From positions 210,797-274,796 of the forward strand of contig NZ_LN890328.1 in assembly GCF_001458595.1 (NCBI RefSeq): 64,000 nucleotides of DNA, given 5' to 3'. Under the pieces are notes generated by a model. It had not been told where the DNA came from, did not search any database, and saw nothing but the letters and a program-made list of their open reading frames with translations. This document shows, piece by piece, positions 44,921 to 52,989 of this stretch; the first letter of the stretch is position 1, and each line of letters begins with the position of its first letter. The stretch comes from Clostridium neonatale. GTDB taxonomy: Bacteria; Bacillota; Clostridia; Clostridiales; Clostridiaceae. The position numbers were made by a program, and so were the translations under genes.

Positions 44921-45481
44921 ATGAATAATATTGGAACAAAAAGAATAGAATCTGAACGTTTAATTTTGCGTCAGTTTGTATTAGAAGATGATAAAGCAAT
45001 GTTTAATAATTGGGCATCAGATGCAGAAGTAACAAAATATTTAACGTGGCCAGCTCATAAAAGTTTAGACATTAGCAAACAAGTATTAAGAGATTGGGTA
45101 AATAATTATAAAAATCCTGATTTCTATCAATGGGCTATTATAGTGAAAGATTTCAGTATTGAGCCAATAGGATCGATAAGTGTTGTACATCAAGATGAAG
45201 AAGTTGGAATGGCTCATATTGGTTATTGTATTGGACGTAAATTTTGGCATGAAGGAATTACTTCTGAGGCATTAAAAATGGTTATTAATTTTCTATTTGA
45301 TGAAGTTCACGTGAATCGTATTGAATCTAGACATGACCCTAGAAATCTCAATTCCGGTAGAGTAATGAAAAAGTGTGGAATGATTTATGAAGGAACATTA
45401 CGTCAATCTGATCGGAATAATCAAGGAATATGTGATGCTAGTTATTATGCAATATTAGCGTCAGATAGATTAAAAATATAG
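44921..45481 (+). CDS. GNAT-family N-acetyltransferase, RimJ/RimL type
   Basis: 186 residues: IESERLILRQFVLEDDKAMF, NWASDAEVTKYLTWPAHKS, YCIGRKFWHEGITSEALKMV (acetyl-CoA loop HEGITS), VNRIESRHDPRNLNSGRVMK and KCGMIYEGTLRQSD. This is a textbook RimJ/RimL-like protein that may acetylate ribosomal proteins, peptides or amino-compounds. GAGGGG before ATG. Confidence 0.92.
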   Translation: MNNIGTKRIESERLILRQFVLEDDKAMFNNWASDAEVTKYLTWPAHKSLDISKQVLRDWVNNYKNPDFYQWAIIVKDFSIEPIGSISVVHQDEEVGMAHIGYCIGRKFWHEGITSEALKMVINFLFDEVHVNRIESRHDPRNLNSGRVMKKCGMIYEGTLRQSDRNNQGICDASYYAILASDRLKI

Positions 45482-46064
45482 TCTAATTTATAGATAAGTG
45501 AAGATTTACCAATTTTAAATATTTCAAAATTAATAATATATATAATATCACATATTCAGAAATGAAAATGTGGTGTTTTTTTATTACTTTATTATAAAAT
45601 TTTATCTATAAACTTAGATATGTTTTTTTAAAAAATAAATGATAATTGCTCATACTATTAAATATTGACCTAAGTCACTAATAATTTTAGAATCTTAGAA
45701 CTTAAGAATTTAAGAATTTAGGAACTTAAGAATTTTTATTTTTTAGAATTTTAGAATTACTTCCTGGTGCTAGTATATCTTTATGGACACATTTTAAATT
45801 AATAGAGACATATCTAAAACATTAATATAGCTTCTATAATATATAAGCTTCTTTTTGCTTGTATAATTAATTCTGGTTCTTGTGTCTCTTCAGTAGTTAG
45901 CTCATTCATTATAAAATTCACATACTTATAAATATCACTTTGAAATTATATTATAAATTATAAATAGTATTAATTTAGTTGTAAGTGTATGATAAAAACC
46001 ATAAATGATACTTCAAATTCAAAAAGTGTATAAATTATATTTTAAATAAAAAGGGGATTATGAT
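45482..46064. other. Long intergenic region with terminator and repeat copy B
   Basis: Contains a terminator (45545-45583, ATATCACATATTCA...TGTGGTGTTTTTTT), the CTTAAGAATTT repeat copy B (45688-45816) and AT-rich sequence. A short stretch near 45840-45930 resembles decayed coding DNA on the minus strand but has no usable frame. No gene is called. Confidence 0.6.
45688..45816 (+). repeat. CTTAAGAATTT-containing intergenic repeat, copy B
   Basis: Several direct AACTTAAGAATTT units (about 45690-45735) followed at 45767 by GTGCTAGTATATCTTTATGG, which matches 32377 onward with few changes. Located between genes, like copy A. Confidence 0.6.
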
Positions 46065-46463
46065 ATGAAAAAATGTGTGATAAAGGGTAGATTTAGATCA
46101 GATATTAAGAATGTTTGGAAAGTTGTAACTGACAATAGTAATTTTGAATGAAGAAGTGATTTAAGCAAGATTGAAATTGGTAAAGATAACTTAAGTTTTA
46201 TAGAATATACATCAAAAGGATTTCCAACAAATTTTATGATTACAGAAAAGAAGCCTTTTGAGCGTTATGAGTTTCATATGAGCAATAAGAACATGAAAGG
46301 TTATTGGATTGGAAAGTTTAATAAGATAGGTGATGGAACTGAAATAGAATTTACAGAAGAAGTGTCTTTAAACAATCCTATTATGAATTTGTTTGCTGGA
46401 ATCTATTTAAAAAAGCAGCAGGAATTATATATTAAAGATTTAAAAAAAGCTTTAGGTGAATAA
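46065..46463 (+). pseudogene. SRPBCC/START-like protein gene with one nonsense codon
   Basis: From ATG 46065 (AAAGGGG upstream) the frame codes MKKCVIKGRFRSDIKNVWKV VTDNSNFE, then TGA at 46149-46151, then RSDLSKIEIGKDNLSFIEYT and onward to LKKALGE. Everything else stays in frame for 132 codons. The interrupted position should be Trp (FEWRSDL), so a single G-to-A change explains it. The fold is the ligand-binding helix-grip type (polyketide cyclase-like). Probably inactive unless the stop is read through. Confidence 0.85.
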
Positions 46464-46505
46464 TATTAATAATAAAGAGAAAAGAATGACTAATAAGGAG
46501 GAAAT

Positions 46506-46949
46506 ATGGAAATAAGAGAGCTTGCATGCAGTGAATTTGATACTGCATTACAATTAGCATGGACAGGTTTTCAAAAATATGAATCACCAGACTATTCCGA
46601 AGAAGGTATACAGGCTTTTTGGGATTCTATACATGACAAGGATTATATAAAAATGCTTAGAATCTATGGAGCATTTGAAAATAGAAATATGGTTGGTATG
46701 CTTGCAACCCGCAGTAGTGGTAGTCATATTGCATTATTTTTTGTAGATGGTATGTATCATAGAAAAGGAATTGGAAGGCAGTTGTTTGAAAAAGCATGCT
46801 CAGATAATATTTCTGGTACTATAACAGTAAATTCTTCTCCATATGCTATAGAAGTATATCATAATTTAGGATTTGCTGATACAGATATAGAGCAGGTTAC
46901 AGATGGATTAAGATATACACCAATGGTATGCTCTTTAAAAACAAAATAA
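46506..46949 (+). CDS. GNAT-family N-acetyltransferase
   Basis: 147 residues: QLAWTGFQKYESPDYSEEGI, MVGMLATRSSGSHIALFFVD, GMYHRKGIGRQLFEKACSDN (acetyl-CoA loop RKGIGR) and NSSPYAIEVYHNLGFADTD. Complete and well conserved. AGGAGG precedes the ATG 42 bp after the SRPBCC pseudogene. Confidence 0.9.
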   Translation: MEIRELACSEFDTALQLAWTGFQKYESPDYSEEGIQAFWDSIHDKDYIKMLRIYGAFENRNMVGMLATRSSGSHIALFFVDGMYHRKGIGRQLFEKACSDNISGTITVNSSPYAIEVYHNLGFADTDIEQVTDGLRYTPMVCSLKTK

Positions 46950-47045
46950 TGATTATAATGGGATTATTATATAAAATTAAATAATTTTATATTTGAATAT
47001 ATGTTATAATTTGTTAAAAAATATTACTTCAAGGAGGTGCATTAT

Positions 47046-47108
47046 ATGAGAAAATTGGGCTTGGTAGGAGGTATGGGACCAGAATCAACTTTAAACCTAA
47101 CATGTTGA
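47046..47108 (+). pseudogene. Aspartate/glutamate racemase, N-terminal relic
   Basis: AGGAGGTGC and ATG at 47046 start MRKLGLVGGMGPESTLNLTC and stop. MRKLGLVGGMGPEST is the unmistakable N-terminus of the Asp/Glu racemase family. The frame then breaks and the sequence passes directly into an unrelated ClbS/DfsB gene, so the ribosome site and first 15 codons are all that remain. Promoter TATAAT at 47005-47010 is intact. Confidence 0.8.
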
Positions 47109-47490
47109 TGAAAAAGATAAATCAAAAATGATAGATGGAGTTGGCAGGACACCATCACAAATTATTTCTTATCAGCTAGGATGGCTAGACTTAATTAGAA
47201 AATGGGACAAAGACGAAGCTGATGGTAAAGTAGTAGTTACACTTGCATCAGGATATAAGTGGAATAACCTTGGCGGGCTTTACAAAAGTTTTTATACTGA
47301 GTATTCTGAGTACTCTTTATTAGAGCTACAAAATTTGTTTAATAAAAAAGTAGAGGAGTTTATTGAGTGAGTGAATAATTTTACAGAGGATGAATTATTC
47401 ATAGAAGGTGGGCGTAAATGGACCTCTTGCACCATAGAACATAAAGTGAGGACAAATTTATATAAAATGCCGAAATGGAGTTTTTTATGA
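47100..47490 (+). pseudogene. ClbS/DfsB-family (DUF1706) gene, truncated and interrupted
   Basis: The frame reads DEKDKSKMIDGVGRTPSQII SYQLGWLDLIRKWDKDEADG, LASGYKWNNLGGLYKSFYTE and FNKKVEEFIE, stops at TGA 47368-47370, then resumes VNNFTEDELFIEGGRKWTS and ends near 47490 after an internal deletion. These are hallmarks of DinB-like ClbS/DfsB proteins. The N-terminal 40 or so residues are missing, replaced by the racemase relic. The stop again sits where Trp or a similar residue is expected. Confidence 0.78.
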
Positions 47491-47790
47491 TTAAAAATTT
47501 TAAAAGTATATATTGCGCAATGTATGAAATTGATGCATTAATTAATAAAAAAATGTTCTTTGAAATTTGAATAGCTTAATAATTACAAAATGTACTATAA
47601 TTAGTAATGAATAAATTAGGATTTTTAGAGATAAATCATTGTATGGTAGTTAGGTATGATTTTTATTTTGAAATACATTCAAAAAGAATTATATTTCTAA
47701 TGAATTTTCAGTATAAATAATTATAGAAATATACGGAAAATAAATAATAAAAGTTATCATTGATTAAAATTTAAAAGGTGGATAAGAAAG

Positions 47791-48237
47791 TTGAAAAAAA
47801 TAATTAGTTTTATGATTATCTTGACTATATTAGTAATGACAGGCTGCTCAAATAAGGAAGTTATTAAACACGACTATACTTATAGGGGAGAAAATGAATC
47901 TTGGACTGCTGAATACAAAGTAAATGGTAAAGTAACATTTACTAAAGAAAATAATGTTACTAAATGTAATACTGAAGCTAATAAGGTTTTTACAGTAACT
48001 TATAAGAAGGATATATCAGAATTATCATCAGTAAAAAATGTAGAGATATCATATAAGAGTAGTGTTTCAGGCGGAAAAATAACTGGTAATTCTGATGAGG
48101 GAGATAGTGTACAAAAAACTTATACTATGCAATCAAGTAGTAAAAATGGAGCAATAGAGAAGCAAGATGAAGTTATAGAAGTTACTATAAATATTGATGG
48201 GAATACAGAAGTTTTTGAGTTAAAAAATGAACAATAA
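47791..48237 (+). CDS. Small lipoprotein of unknown function
   Basis: 148 residues with a lipoprotein signal (lipobox VMTGC, Cys about 19) and a beta-rich, Lys/Ser-rich extracellular domain: TYRGENESWTAEYKVNGKVT, ISYKSSVSGGKITGNSDEGD. This style is common in clostridia and bacilli (small secreted lipoproteins). Start TTG at 47791 with AAAGGTGG upstream; promoter TATAAT at 47596-47601. Confidence 0.82.
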   Translation: MKKIISFMIILTILVMTGCSNKEVIKHDYTYRGENESWTAEYKVNGKVTFTKENNVTKCNTEANKVFTVTYKKDISELSSVKNVEISYKSSVSGGKITGNSDEGDSVQKTYTMQSSSKNGAIEKQDEVIEVTINIDGNTEVFELKNEQ

Positions 48238-48647
48238 TTTTTATATCACAATTTTTAAGTCACCGACATTAAGTTAAATCCCAATTTGTAGATTAGAATA
48301 AAGCCTTAAAATATCACATTATTCAAATAATAAATGAATTTTGTGATATTTTTTATTTTACAATACTACAAAAGACTTTTATTTTACCTACTTACAAACT
48401 TAAAAATGCTTTTAAAAGAAATAAACGATAATTACTTATACGAGTAAATGAATTATGACTTAGAATATTAGAACTTAAGAATTTGTTTTATGGTTAAGTA
48501 TAGTTCTATAGGAAAATTTAAAAAACGAATTATAATAAAATTATTGTTGTAAAATATAAAATACTAAATTATAAATTAATTGCCACATATTACAAAATAA
48601 TTTATAATTAAAAATGAATGAAAGATATAAAAAGGGAGATGATGAGA
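48238..48647. other. Intergenic region with terminator and repeat copy C
   Basis: Terminator at 48310-48356 (ATATCACATTATTCA...TGTGATATTTTTTATT), then a degenerate repeat copy C (48466-48545: GAACTTAAGAATTTG and GTATAGTTCTATAGGAAAA). No gene is seen. Confidence 0.6.
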
Positions 48648-49403
48648 ATGATAACATACAAAAATCTTTACGACAATAAGAACATAGAAATCATAGCAAC
48701 TAAAGGTGGGGTTAAGGTACTTGAATATAAAAAAGATTTAAGTGTTAATACACAAAATGCAATAGCTGCATATTATGCATCAGAAATGAATGTAAGAAAG
48801 AGACAAGTCCTAATAGAGTTAAATGGAAATGCATATACAATAAGTGCAGGAGCAATGCAATGGACTTCTGGAAATGTGAAAATGGCAGCAGATGTTAAAG
48901 GTTTTGGCGATCTTTTAGGCAAAGCCATATCTTCTAAAGTAACAAAAGAATCTGCAATTAAACCTAAATATGAAGGAAATGGTTTATTAATGCTTGAACC
49001 TACATATAAACATATCTTGCTTGAAGATGTTGCAGAATGGAATGGGTTAGTACTTGATGATGGACTTTTCCTTGCTTGTGAATCAAAAGTTAAACAAAAA
49101 GTAGTTGCTAGAACAAATCTTTCTTCAGCTATGCTTGGAAATGAAGGGTTATTTAATTTATGCCTTGAAGGTGATGGAGTTGCAGTACTTGAAAGTCCAG
49201 TTCCAAGAGATGAACTTATAGAATTTGTTTTAGATAATGATGAAGTTAGAATTGACGGAAATTTTGCAATTGCATGGTCTAAGTCATTAGATTTTAGGGT
49301 TGAAAAATCTAGTAAGAGTTTAGTTGGATCTGCTGTTTCAGGTGAAGGCTTTGTAAATGTATATCGTGGAACAGGAAAAATCCTTATGGCTCCTATAGCT
49401 TAA
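48648..49403 (+). CDS. AIM24-family protein
   Basis: 251 residues rich in beta strands: IEIIATKGGVKVLEYKKDLS, ISAGAMQWTSGNVKMAADVK, YEGNGLLMLEPTYKHILLED, NLCLEGDGVAVLESPVP and the late YRGTGKILMAPIA. The repeated G-xG-xxxLES pattern is typical of AIM24 (TIGR00266-like) proteins, whose bacterial role is unclear, perhaps tellurium-resistance or membrane linked. GGGAG at 48634 supports ATG 48648 over upstream codons. Confidence 0.88.
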   Translation: MITYKNLYDNKNIEIIATKGGVKVLEYKKDLSVNTQNAIAAYYASEMNVRKRQVLIELNGNAYTISAGAMQWTSGNVKMAADVKGFGDLLGKAISSKVTKESAIKPKYEGNGLLMLEPTYKHILLEDVAEWNGLVLDDGLFLACESKVKQKVVARTNLSSAMLGNEGLFNLCLEGDGVAVLESPVPRDELIEFVLDNDEVRIDGNFAIAWSKSLDFRVEKSSKSLVGSAVSGEGFVNVYRGTGKILMAPIA

Positions 49404-49577
49404 AAAAATTTTGATAAATATATATGTTGCAATAGGTTTATTTTTCTAAATTATAACATATGAATTTTATAAAGCTACTAAAGGTAAGTTTCAAAAGTTT
49501 TTGTAGAGAAGCGTGAAGTACAATATAAGAATATTACAACTGAATTTATTTTAATTTGTTTTGATTATAACTTAAAA

Positions 49578-49620
49578 AATAACACAATCATTTTATTGTG
49601 TTATTTTTTTTATACAATCA
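49578..49620. terminator. Bidirectional terminator at convergent genes
   Basis: AATAACACAAT/ATTGTGTTATT stem followed by a run of T on the + strand and preceded by A residues that serve the minus strand. It overlaps the 3' end of padR, which ends at 49593. Confidence 0.8.
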
Positions 49621-50138
49621 TCAAGCCAATCTATATAACTTTTTTCTCTCATAATTGCACCATTTAAAACAATATAATCTCCAAAATAAGGAGAAGATAC
49701 TTTGGATATATCTTTAGTTTTTAAAAGCTCTTCCATAGAATTTTCCAGGTATTCTAATCTTTCAGAATGCTTACTTAATGCGCTTTGAAATTGCTTTAAT
49801 AAAGTGTTATTATCCATTTCATCACAGAAGTAGGCTTTAAGTCTAAAAACATCTTTTGGAGTTGGCTCTAAAGGATCATCTTTTGCTAACCATTTTTGTA
49901 GGCATTTCTTTCCTTTTTCGGTTATAGTGTATAACTTTTTTTCTAGCTTTTCACCCTGTATAACTGTTTCGTATGAAATAAGATCTTCATCTGTTAGTCT
50001 TTTTAATTCAGGGTATATTTGACTATGTTTAGCATACCAAAATTCTACTAATCCTTCATTAAATGCTTTTGTTATATCATATCCTGTTAATGGCTGTCTA
50101 TTAACAAGTCCTAAAATTGCATATTTTAAATTTCTCAT
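49593..50138 (-). CDS. PadR-family regulator
   Basis: 181 residues: winged helix at 1-85 (KYAILGLVNRQPLTGYDITK, FWYAKHSQIYPELKRLTDED, KKLYTITEKGKKCLQKWL), then a C-terminal Vir-like dimerisation domain (about 95-181). PadR proteins repress detoxification genes until an aromatic ligand binds. Divergent from the flavin reductase gene at 50334, with a matching operator between. AGAGGT precedes the ATG. Confidence 0.92.
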   Translation of the reverse strand: MRNLKYAILGLVNRQPLTGYDITKAFNEGLVEFWYAKHSQIYPELKRLTDEDLISYETVIQGEKLEKKLYTITEKGKKCLQKWLAKDDPLEPTPKDVFRLKAYFCDEMDNNTLLKQFQSALSKHSERLEYLENSMEELLKTKDISKVSSPYFGDYIVLNGAIMREKSYIDWLDDCIKKITQ

Positions 50139-50214
50139 ATATTATTACCTCTTTATTATTATAAAGTTATTTTATCATAATTAAATTAAATGTAAAATAT
50201 AATATGAAAAATAG

Positions 50215-50236
50215 AACATGTAAGTATTGACATGTT
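50215..50236. promoter_or_regulatory. PadR-type operator overlapping a -35 box
   Basis: AACATGT, eight-base spacer, ACATGTT: a perfect match to the PadR consensus ATGT-N8-ACAT. The right half contains TTGACA (50227-50232), with TATAAT at 50251-50256 (spacing 18). Binding here would block RNA polymerase at the flavin reductase promoter. Confidence 0.85.
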
Positions 50237-50333
50237 TTAATTTTGAATAATATAATAATAGGGAGGCATGCCAAACATAGGAAGAATTTTGTTAAAATAT
50301 TAACGGCTATATATTTAATTTAGGAGGATATCT

Positions 50334-52328
50334 ATGAATAAGTATAAAAAGTTATTTGAATCAATTAAAATAGGAAAATGTGAAATAAAAAATAGATTTG
50401 CATTAGCACCAATGGGACCGTTAGGGTTAGGTGATAGTGAAGGTGGATTTAATCAAAGAGGAATTGACTATTATACTGAAAGAGCAAAAGGTGGTACAGG
50501 ATTAATTATTACAGGAGTGACTTTTGTAGATAATGAAGTTGAAGAACATGGTATGCCAAATTGTCCATGTTCTACACACAATCCAGTTCACTTTGTTAGA
50601 ACCGCAAGAGAAATGACTGAAAGAATACATGCTTATAATGCAAAAGTATTTTTACAAATGTCAGGCGGATTTGGTAGAGTTACTATTCCTACTAATCTAG
50701 GAGAATTTCCACCAGTTGCACCATCAGCAATTCAACATAGATGGCTTGATAAAATCTGCCGTGAGCTTACAGCAGATGAAATTAAATCTATAGTTAAAAA
50801 GTTTGGAGATGGTGCTTATAACGCAAAAAGAGCAGGTTTTGATGGAGTACAAATTCATGCTGTTCATGAAGGATATCTTATAGATCAATTTGCTATTTCA
50901 TTATTTAATCACAGAACTGATGAGTATGGTGGAAGTTTAGAAAATAGACTTCGATTTGCACGTGAAATAGTTGAAGAAATTAAAAATAGATGTGGGGAAG
51001 ATTTTCCAGTGACTCTTAGATATTCACCAAAGAGTTTTATCAAAGATTTAAGAGATGGAGCACTTCCAGGAGAGGAGTTTTCAGAAAAAGGGAGAGATTT
51101 AGATGAAGGAATAGAAGCAGCTAAATTACTTGTATCTTATGGATATGATTCATTAGATACAGATGTTGGATCTTACGATTCATGGTGGTGGAGTCATCCT
51201 CCAATGTATCAAGAAAAAGGATTATACAGACCATATGCTAAATTAATGAAAGAAACTGTAGATGTGCCAATTATATGTGCAGGAAGAATGGATGATTCAG
51301 ATATGGCATTGGAAGCTATTGAAAATGGGACATGCGATATTATAAGTCTTGGAAGACCATTGCTTGCAGATCCTGATTATGTAAATAAATTAAGAAGCAA
51401 TAAATTGGAATCTATTAGACCATGTATTTCATGTCAAGAAGGTTGTATGGGACGTATTCAACATTATTCAATGCTTAATTGTGCTGTAAATCCACAAGCT
51501 TGTAGGGAAAAAGATAATGGGTTAACACCAATACTTAAGAAGAAAAAAGTTTTAATAGTTGGTGGTGGAGTTGCAGGCTGCGAAGCAGCAAGGGTTTTAG
51601 CTCTTAGAGGTCATGAACCAGTTCTTTACGAAAAGAATGATAAATTAGGAGGAAACCTTATTCCAGGTGGAGCACCAGACTTTAAGGAAGATGATATAGC
51701 ACTAGCTAACTGGTATGCTCATACATTAGGGGAATTAAATGTTGAAGTACATTTAAACAGTGAACTAACAAAAGAAGAAATATTAAAATATGATGCTGAT
51801 AGTGTAATAATAGCCACAGGATCTACTCCAAAGGTATTTTCACTTGGAGACGATGATAAAGTATTTACAGCAGCAGATGTATTACTAGGAAATAAAGATG
51901 CAGGAAATACTACTGTTGTAGTTGGTGGAGGTTTAGTTGGCTGTGAATTGGCACTTGACCTAGCTAAAAAAGGTAAAAAAGTTACAATAGTAGAAGCGTT
52001 ACATAAAATCCTTGCATTAAATGGACCTTTATGTTCTGCAAATAGTGAAATGCTTGAAAAGTTAATACCATTTAACGGTATTGAGGTAAAAACAAATTCA
52101 AAGGTAAAAACATATAAAGATGGAATGCTTGAAGTAGAAACAGAAAATGGAATAGAAAAAATAGAATGTGATTCAGTAATACTTTCAGTTGGATACAAGG
52201 AAGAAAATTCTTTATATAACGAATTAGAATTTGAAATTCCAGAAATTCATCTTTTAGGAGATGCACGAAAAGTTTCTAATATTATGTATGCTATTTGGGA
52301 TGCTTATGAGGTTGCGAACCATATATAA
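50334..52328 (+). CDS. Old-yellow-enzyme-type NADH:flavin oxidoreductase with Fe-S and FAD domains
   Basis: 664 residues, like 2,4-dienoyl-CoA reductase and BaiCD/enoate reductases. N-terminal FMN barrel (1-370) with FALAPMGPLG, FDGVQIHAVHEGYLIDQFAI and RTDEYGGSLENRLRFAREIV. A 4Fe-4S cluster follows (CISCQEGC with a fourth Cys in LNCAVNP, about 366-390). C-terminal FAD/NAD domain: KVLIVGGGVAGCEAARVLAL and VVVGGGLVGCELALDLAKKG. It should reduce activated C=C bonds of alpha,beta-unsaturated acids or aldehydes. PadR control suggests induction by aromatic or cinnamate-like compounds. Confidence 0.93.
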   Translation: MNKYKKLFESIKIGKCEIKNRFALAPMGPLGLGDSEGGFNQRGIDYYTERAKGGTGLIITGVTFVDNEVEEHGMPNCPCSTHNPVHFVRTAREMTERIHAYNAKVFLQMSGGFGRVTIPTNLGEFPPVAPSAIQHRWLDKICRELTADEIKSIVKKFGDGAYNAKRAGFDGVQIHAVHEGYLIDQFAISLFNHRTDEYGGSLENRLRFAREIVEEIKNRCGEDFPVTLRYSPKSFIKDLRDGALPGEEFSEKGRDLDEGIEAAKLLVSYGYDSLDTDVGSYDSWWWSHPPMYQEKGLYRPYAKLMKETVDVPIICAGRMDDSDMALEAIENGTCDIISLGRPLLADPDYVNKLRSNKLESIRPCISCQEGCMGRIQHYSMLNCAVNPQACREKDNGLTPILKKKKVLIVGGGVAGCEAARVLALRGHEPVLYEKNDKLGGNLIPGGAPDFKEDDIALANWYAHTLGELNVEVHLNSELTKEEILKYDADSVIIATGSTPKVFSLGDDDKVFTAADVLLGNKDAGNTTVVVGGGLVGCELALDLAKKGKKVTIVEALHKILALNGPLCSANSEMLEKLIPFNGIEVKTNSKVKTYKDGMLEVETENGIEKIECDSVILSVGYKEENSLYNELEFEIPEIHLLGDARKVSNIMYAIWDAYEVANHI

Positions 52329-52330
52329 GT

Positions 52331-52362
52331 TCTAATATAATCTTCAAAAAGATTATATTAGA
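52331..52362 (+). terminator. 14-bp perfect hairpin after flavin reductase
   Basis: TCTAATATAATCTT, loop CAAA, AAGATTATATTAGA. The T-run is poor, but it directly follows the stop codon. A second, typical terminator lies at 52432. Confidence 0.7.
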
Positions 52363-52431
52363 ATATATGTTATTATGAATAAATAAAGAGTGTTAATCAA
52401 ATAAAAAAGTAGTAAAAAATTAGAGTATTAA

Positions 52432-52462
52432 GAGGTTGTAGTTAAAACTACAGCCTTTTTTG
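52432..52462 (+). terminator. Rho-independent terminator (left edge of phage-like module)
   Basis: AGGTTGTAGTT/AACTACAGCCT stem followed by TTTTTTG. No gene lies between this and the hairpin at 52331, so it may be the terminator of the flavin reductase separated from it or a remnant of a lost gene. Confidence 0.82.
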
Positions 52463-52474
52463 TATTTAGAAGTT

Positions 52475-52642
52475 ACGTTTTTAACGTCATTATGCCAATA
52501 AATAACAGATAACTAAAGAAAAGCAATGATAACATCCTAATTTTATCCATAAAAGACGTGATAAGACGTATAAATGAAATTGATTAGTACGACATAAAGA
52601 CGTAAAATATATTTGTAAGCTAAAAAGTGGTAAAAATACGTA
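52475..52642. promoter_or_regulatory. Cluster of GACGT motifs upstream of the XRE gene
   Basis: AAGACGT occurs at 52553-52559, 52563-52569 and 52597-52603 in direct orientation. TTACGT and AACGTC lie at 52473-52487 and TACGTA at 52637-52642. They fill the 180 bp before the XRE gene and are candidate operators for that regulator or binding sites for a replication protein. Based on pattern only. Confidence 0.5.
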
Positions 52643-52659
52643 AAAGGGAGGTTGTATAA

Positions 52660-52881
52660 ATGTCTGATTTAATAAATGATTTACCTTGGTTTAAAAAGAT
52701 GGAAGTTTTAAGAACTATTAAGGGGTGGAGTCAGGAAGAAACTGCTGAAAAGTGCTGCACTGGTCAAAAAGCATATTGGGGATGGGAGAAGGGAAACATT
52801 TATCCGCGTAAAAATAGTAGACGAGCTATAGCACATGCATTTGGTATTAAAGAAGAAGAGATATTTGGAAAAGAAAAATGA
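52660..52881 (+). CDS. XRE-family helix-turn-helix regulator (Cro/CI type)
   Basis: 73 residues, one HTH domain: MEVLRTIKGWSQEETAEKCC, TGQKAYWGWEKGNIYPRKNS and IAHAFGIKEEEIFGK. Single-domain Cro-like proteins control lysogeny or plasmid maintenance in mobile elements. GGGAGG precedes the ATG. First gene of the apparent phage-like module. Confidence 0.85.
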   Translation: MSDLINDLPWFKKMEVLRTIKGWSQEETAEKCCTGQKAYWGWEKGNIYPRKNSRRAIAHAFGIKEEEIFGKEK

Positions 52882-52989
52882 AGCCTAAATCAGGTATAAC
52901 AAAATTTATTTTATAAAAACTAATTGTATGTTGAGTGACAGGATATTATTAAGGTAATCAAAAGAATAAAAAAGGAAGGACTGATATCT

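Noticed and set aside
46149-47370. UGA read as tryptophan (recoded genetic code)
   Set aside because: UGA is used as a normal stop at the ends of several intact genes in this window, for example agrB, merging with standard termination; local nonsense mutations are simpler.
19827-50000. Integron-type attC sites in the accessory array
   Set aside because: The shared flanks are promoters and terminators without the paired attC core sequences, and no integrase gene is visible.
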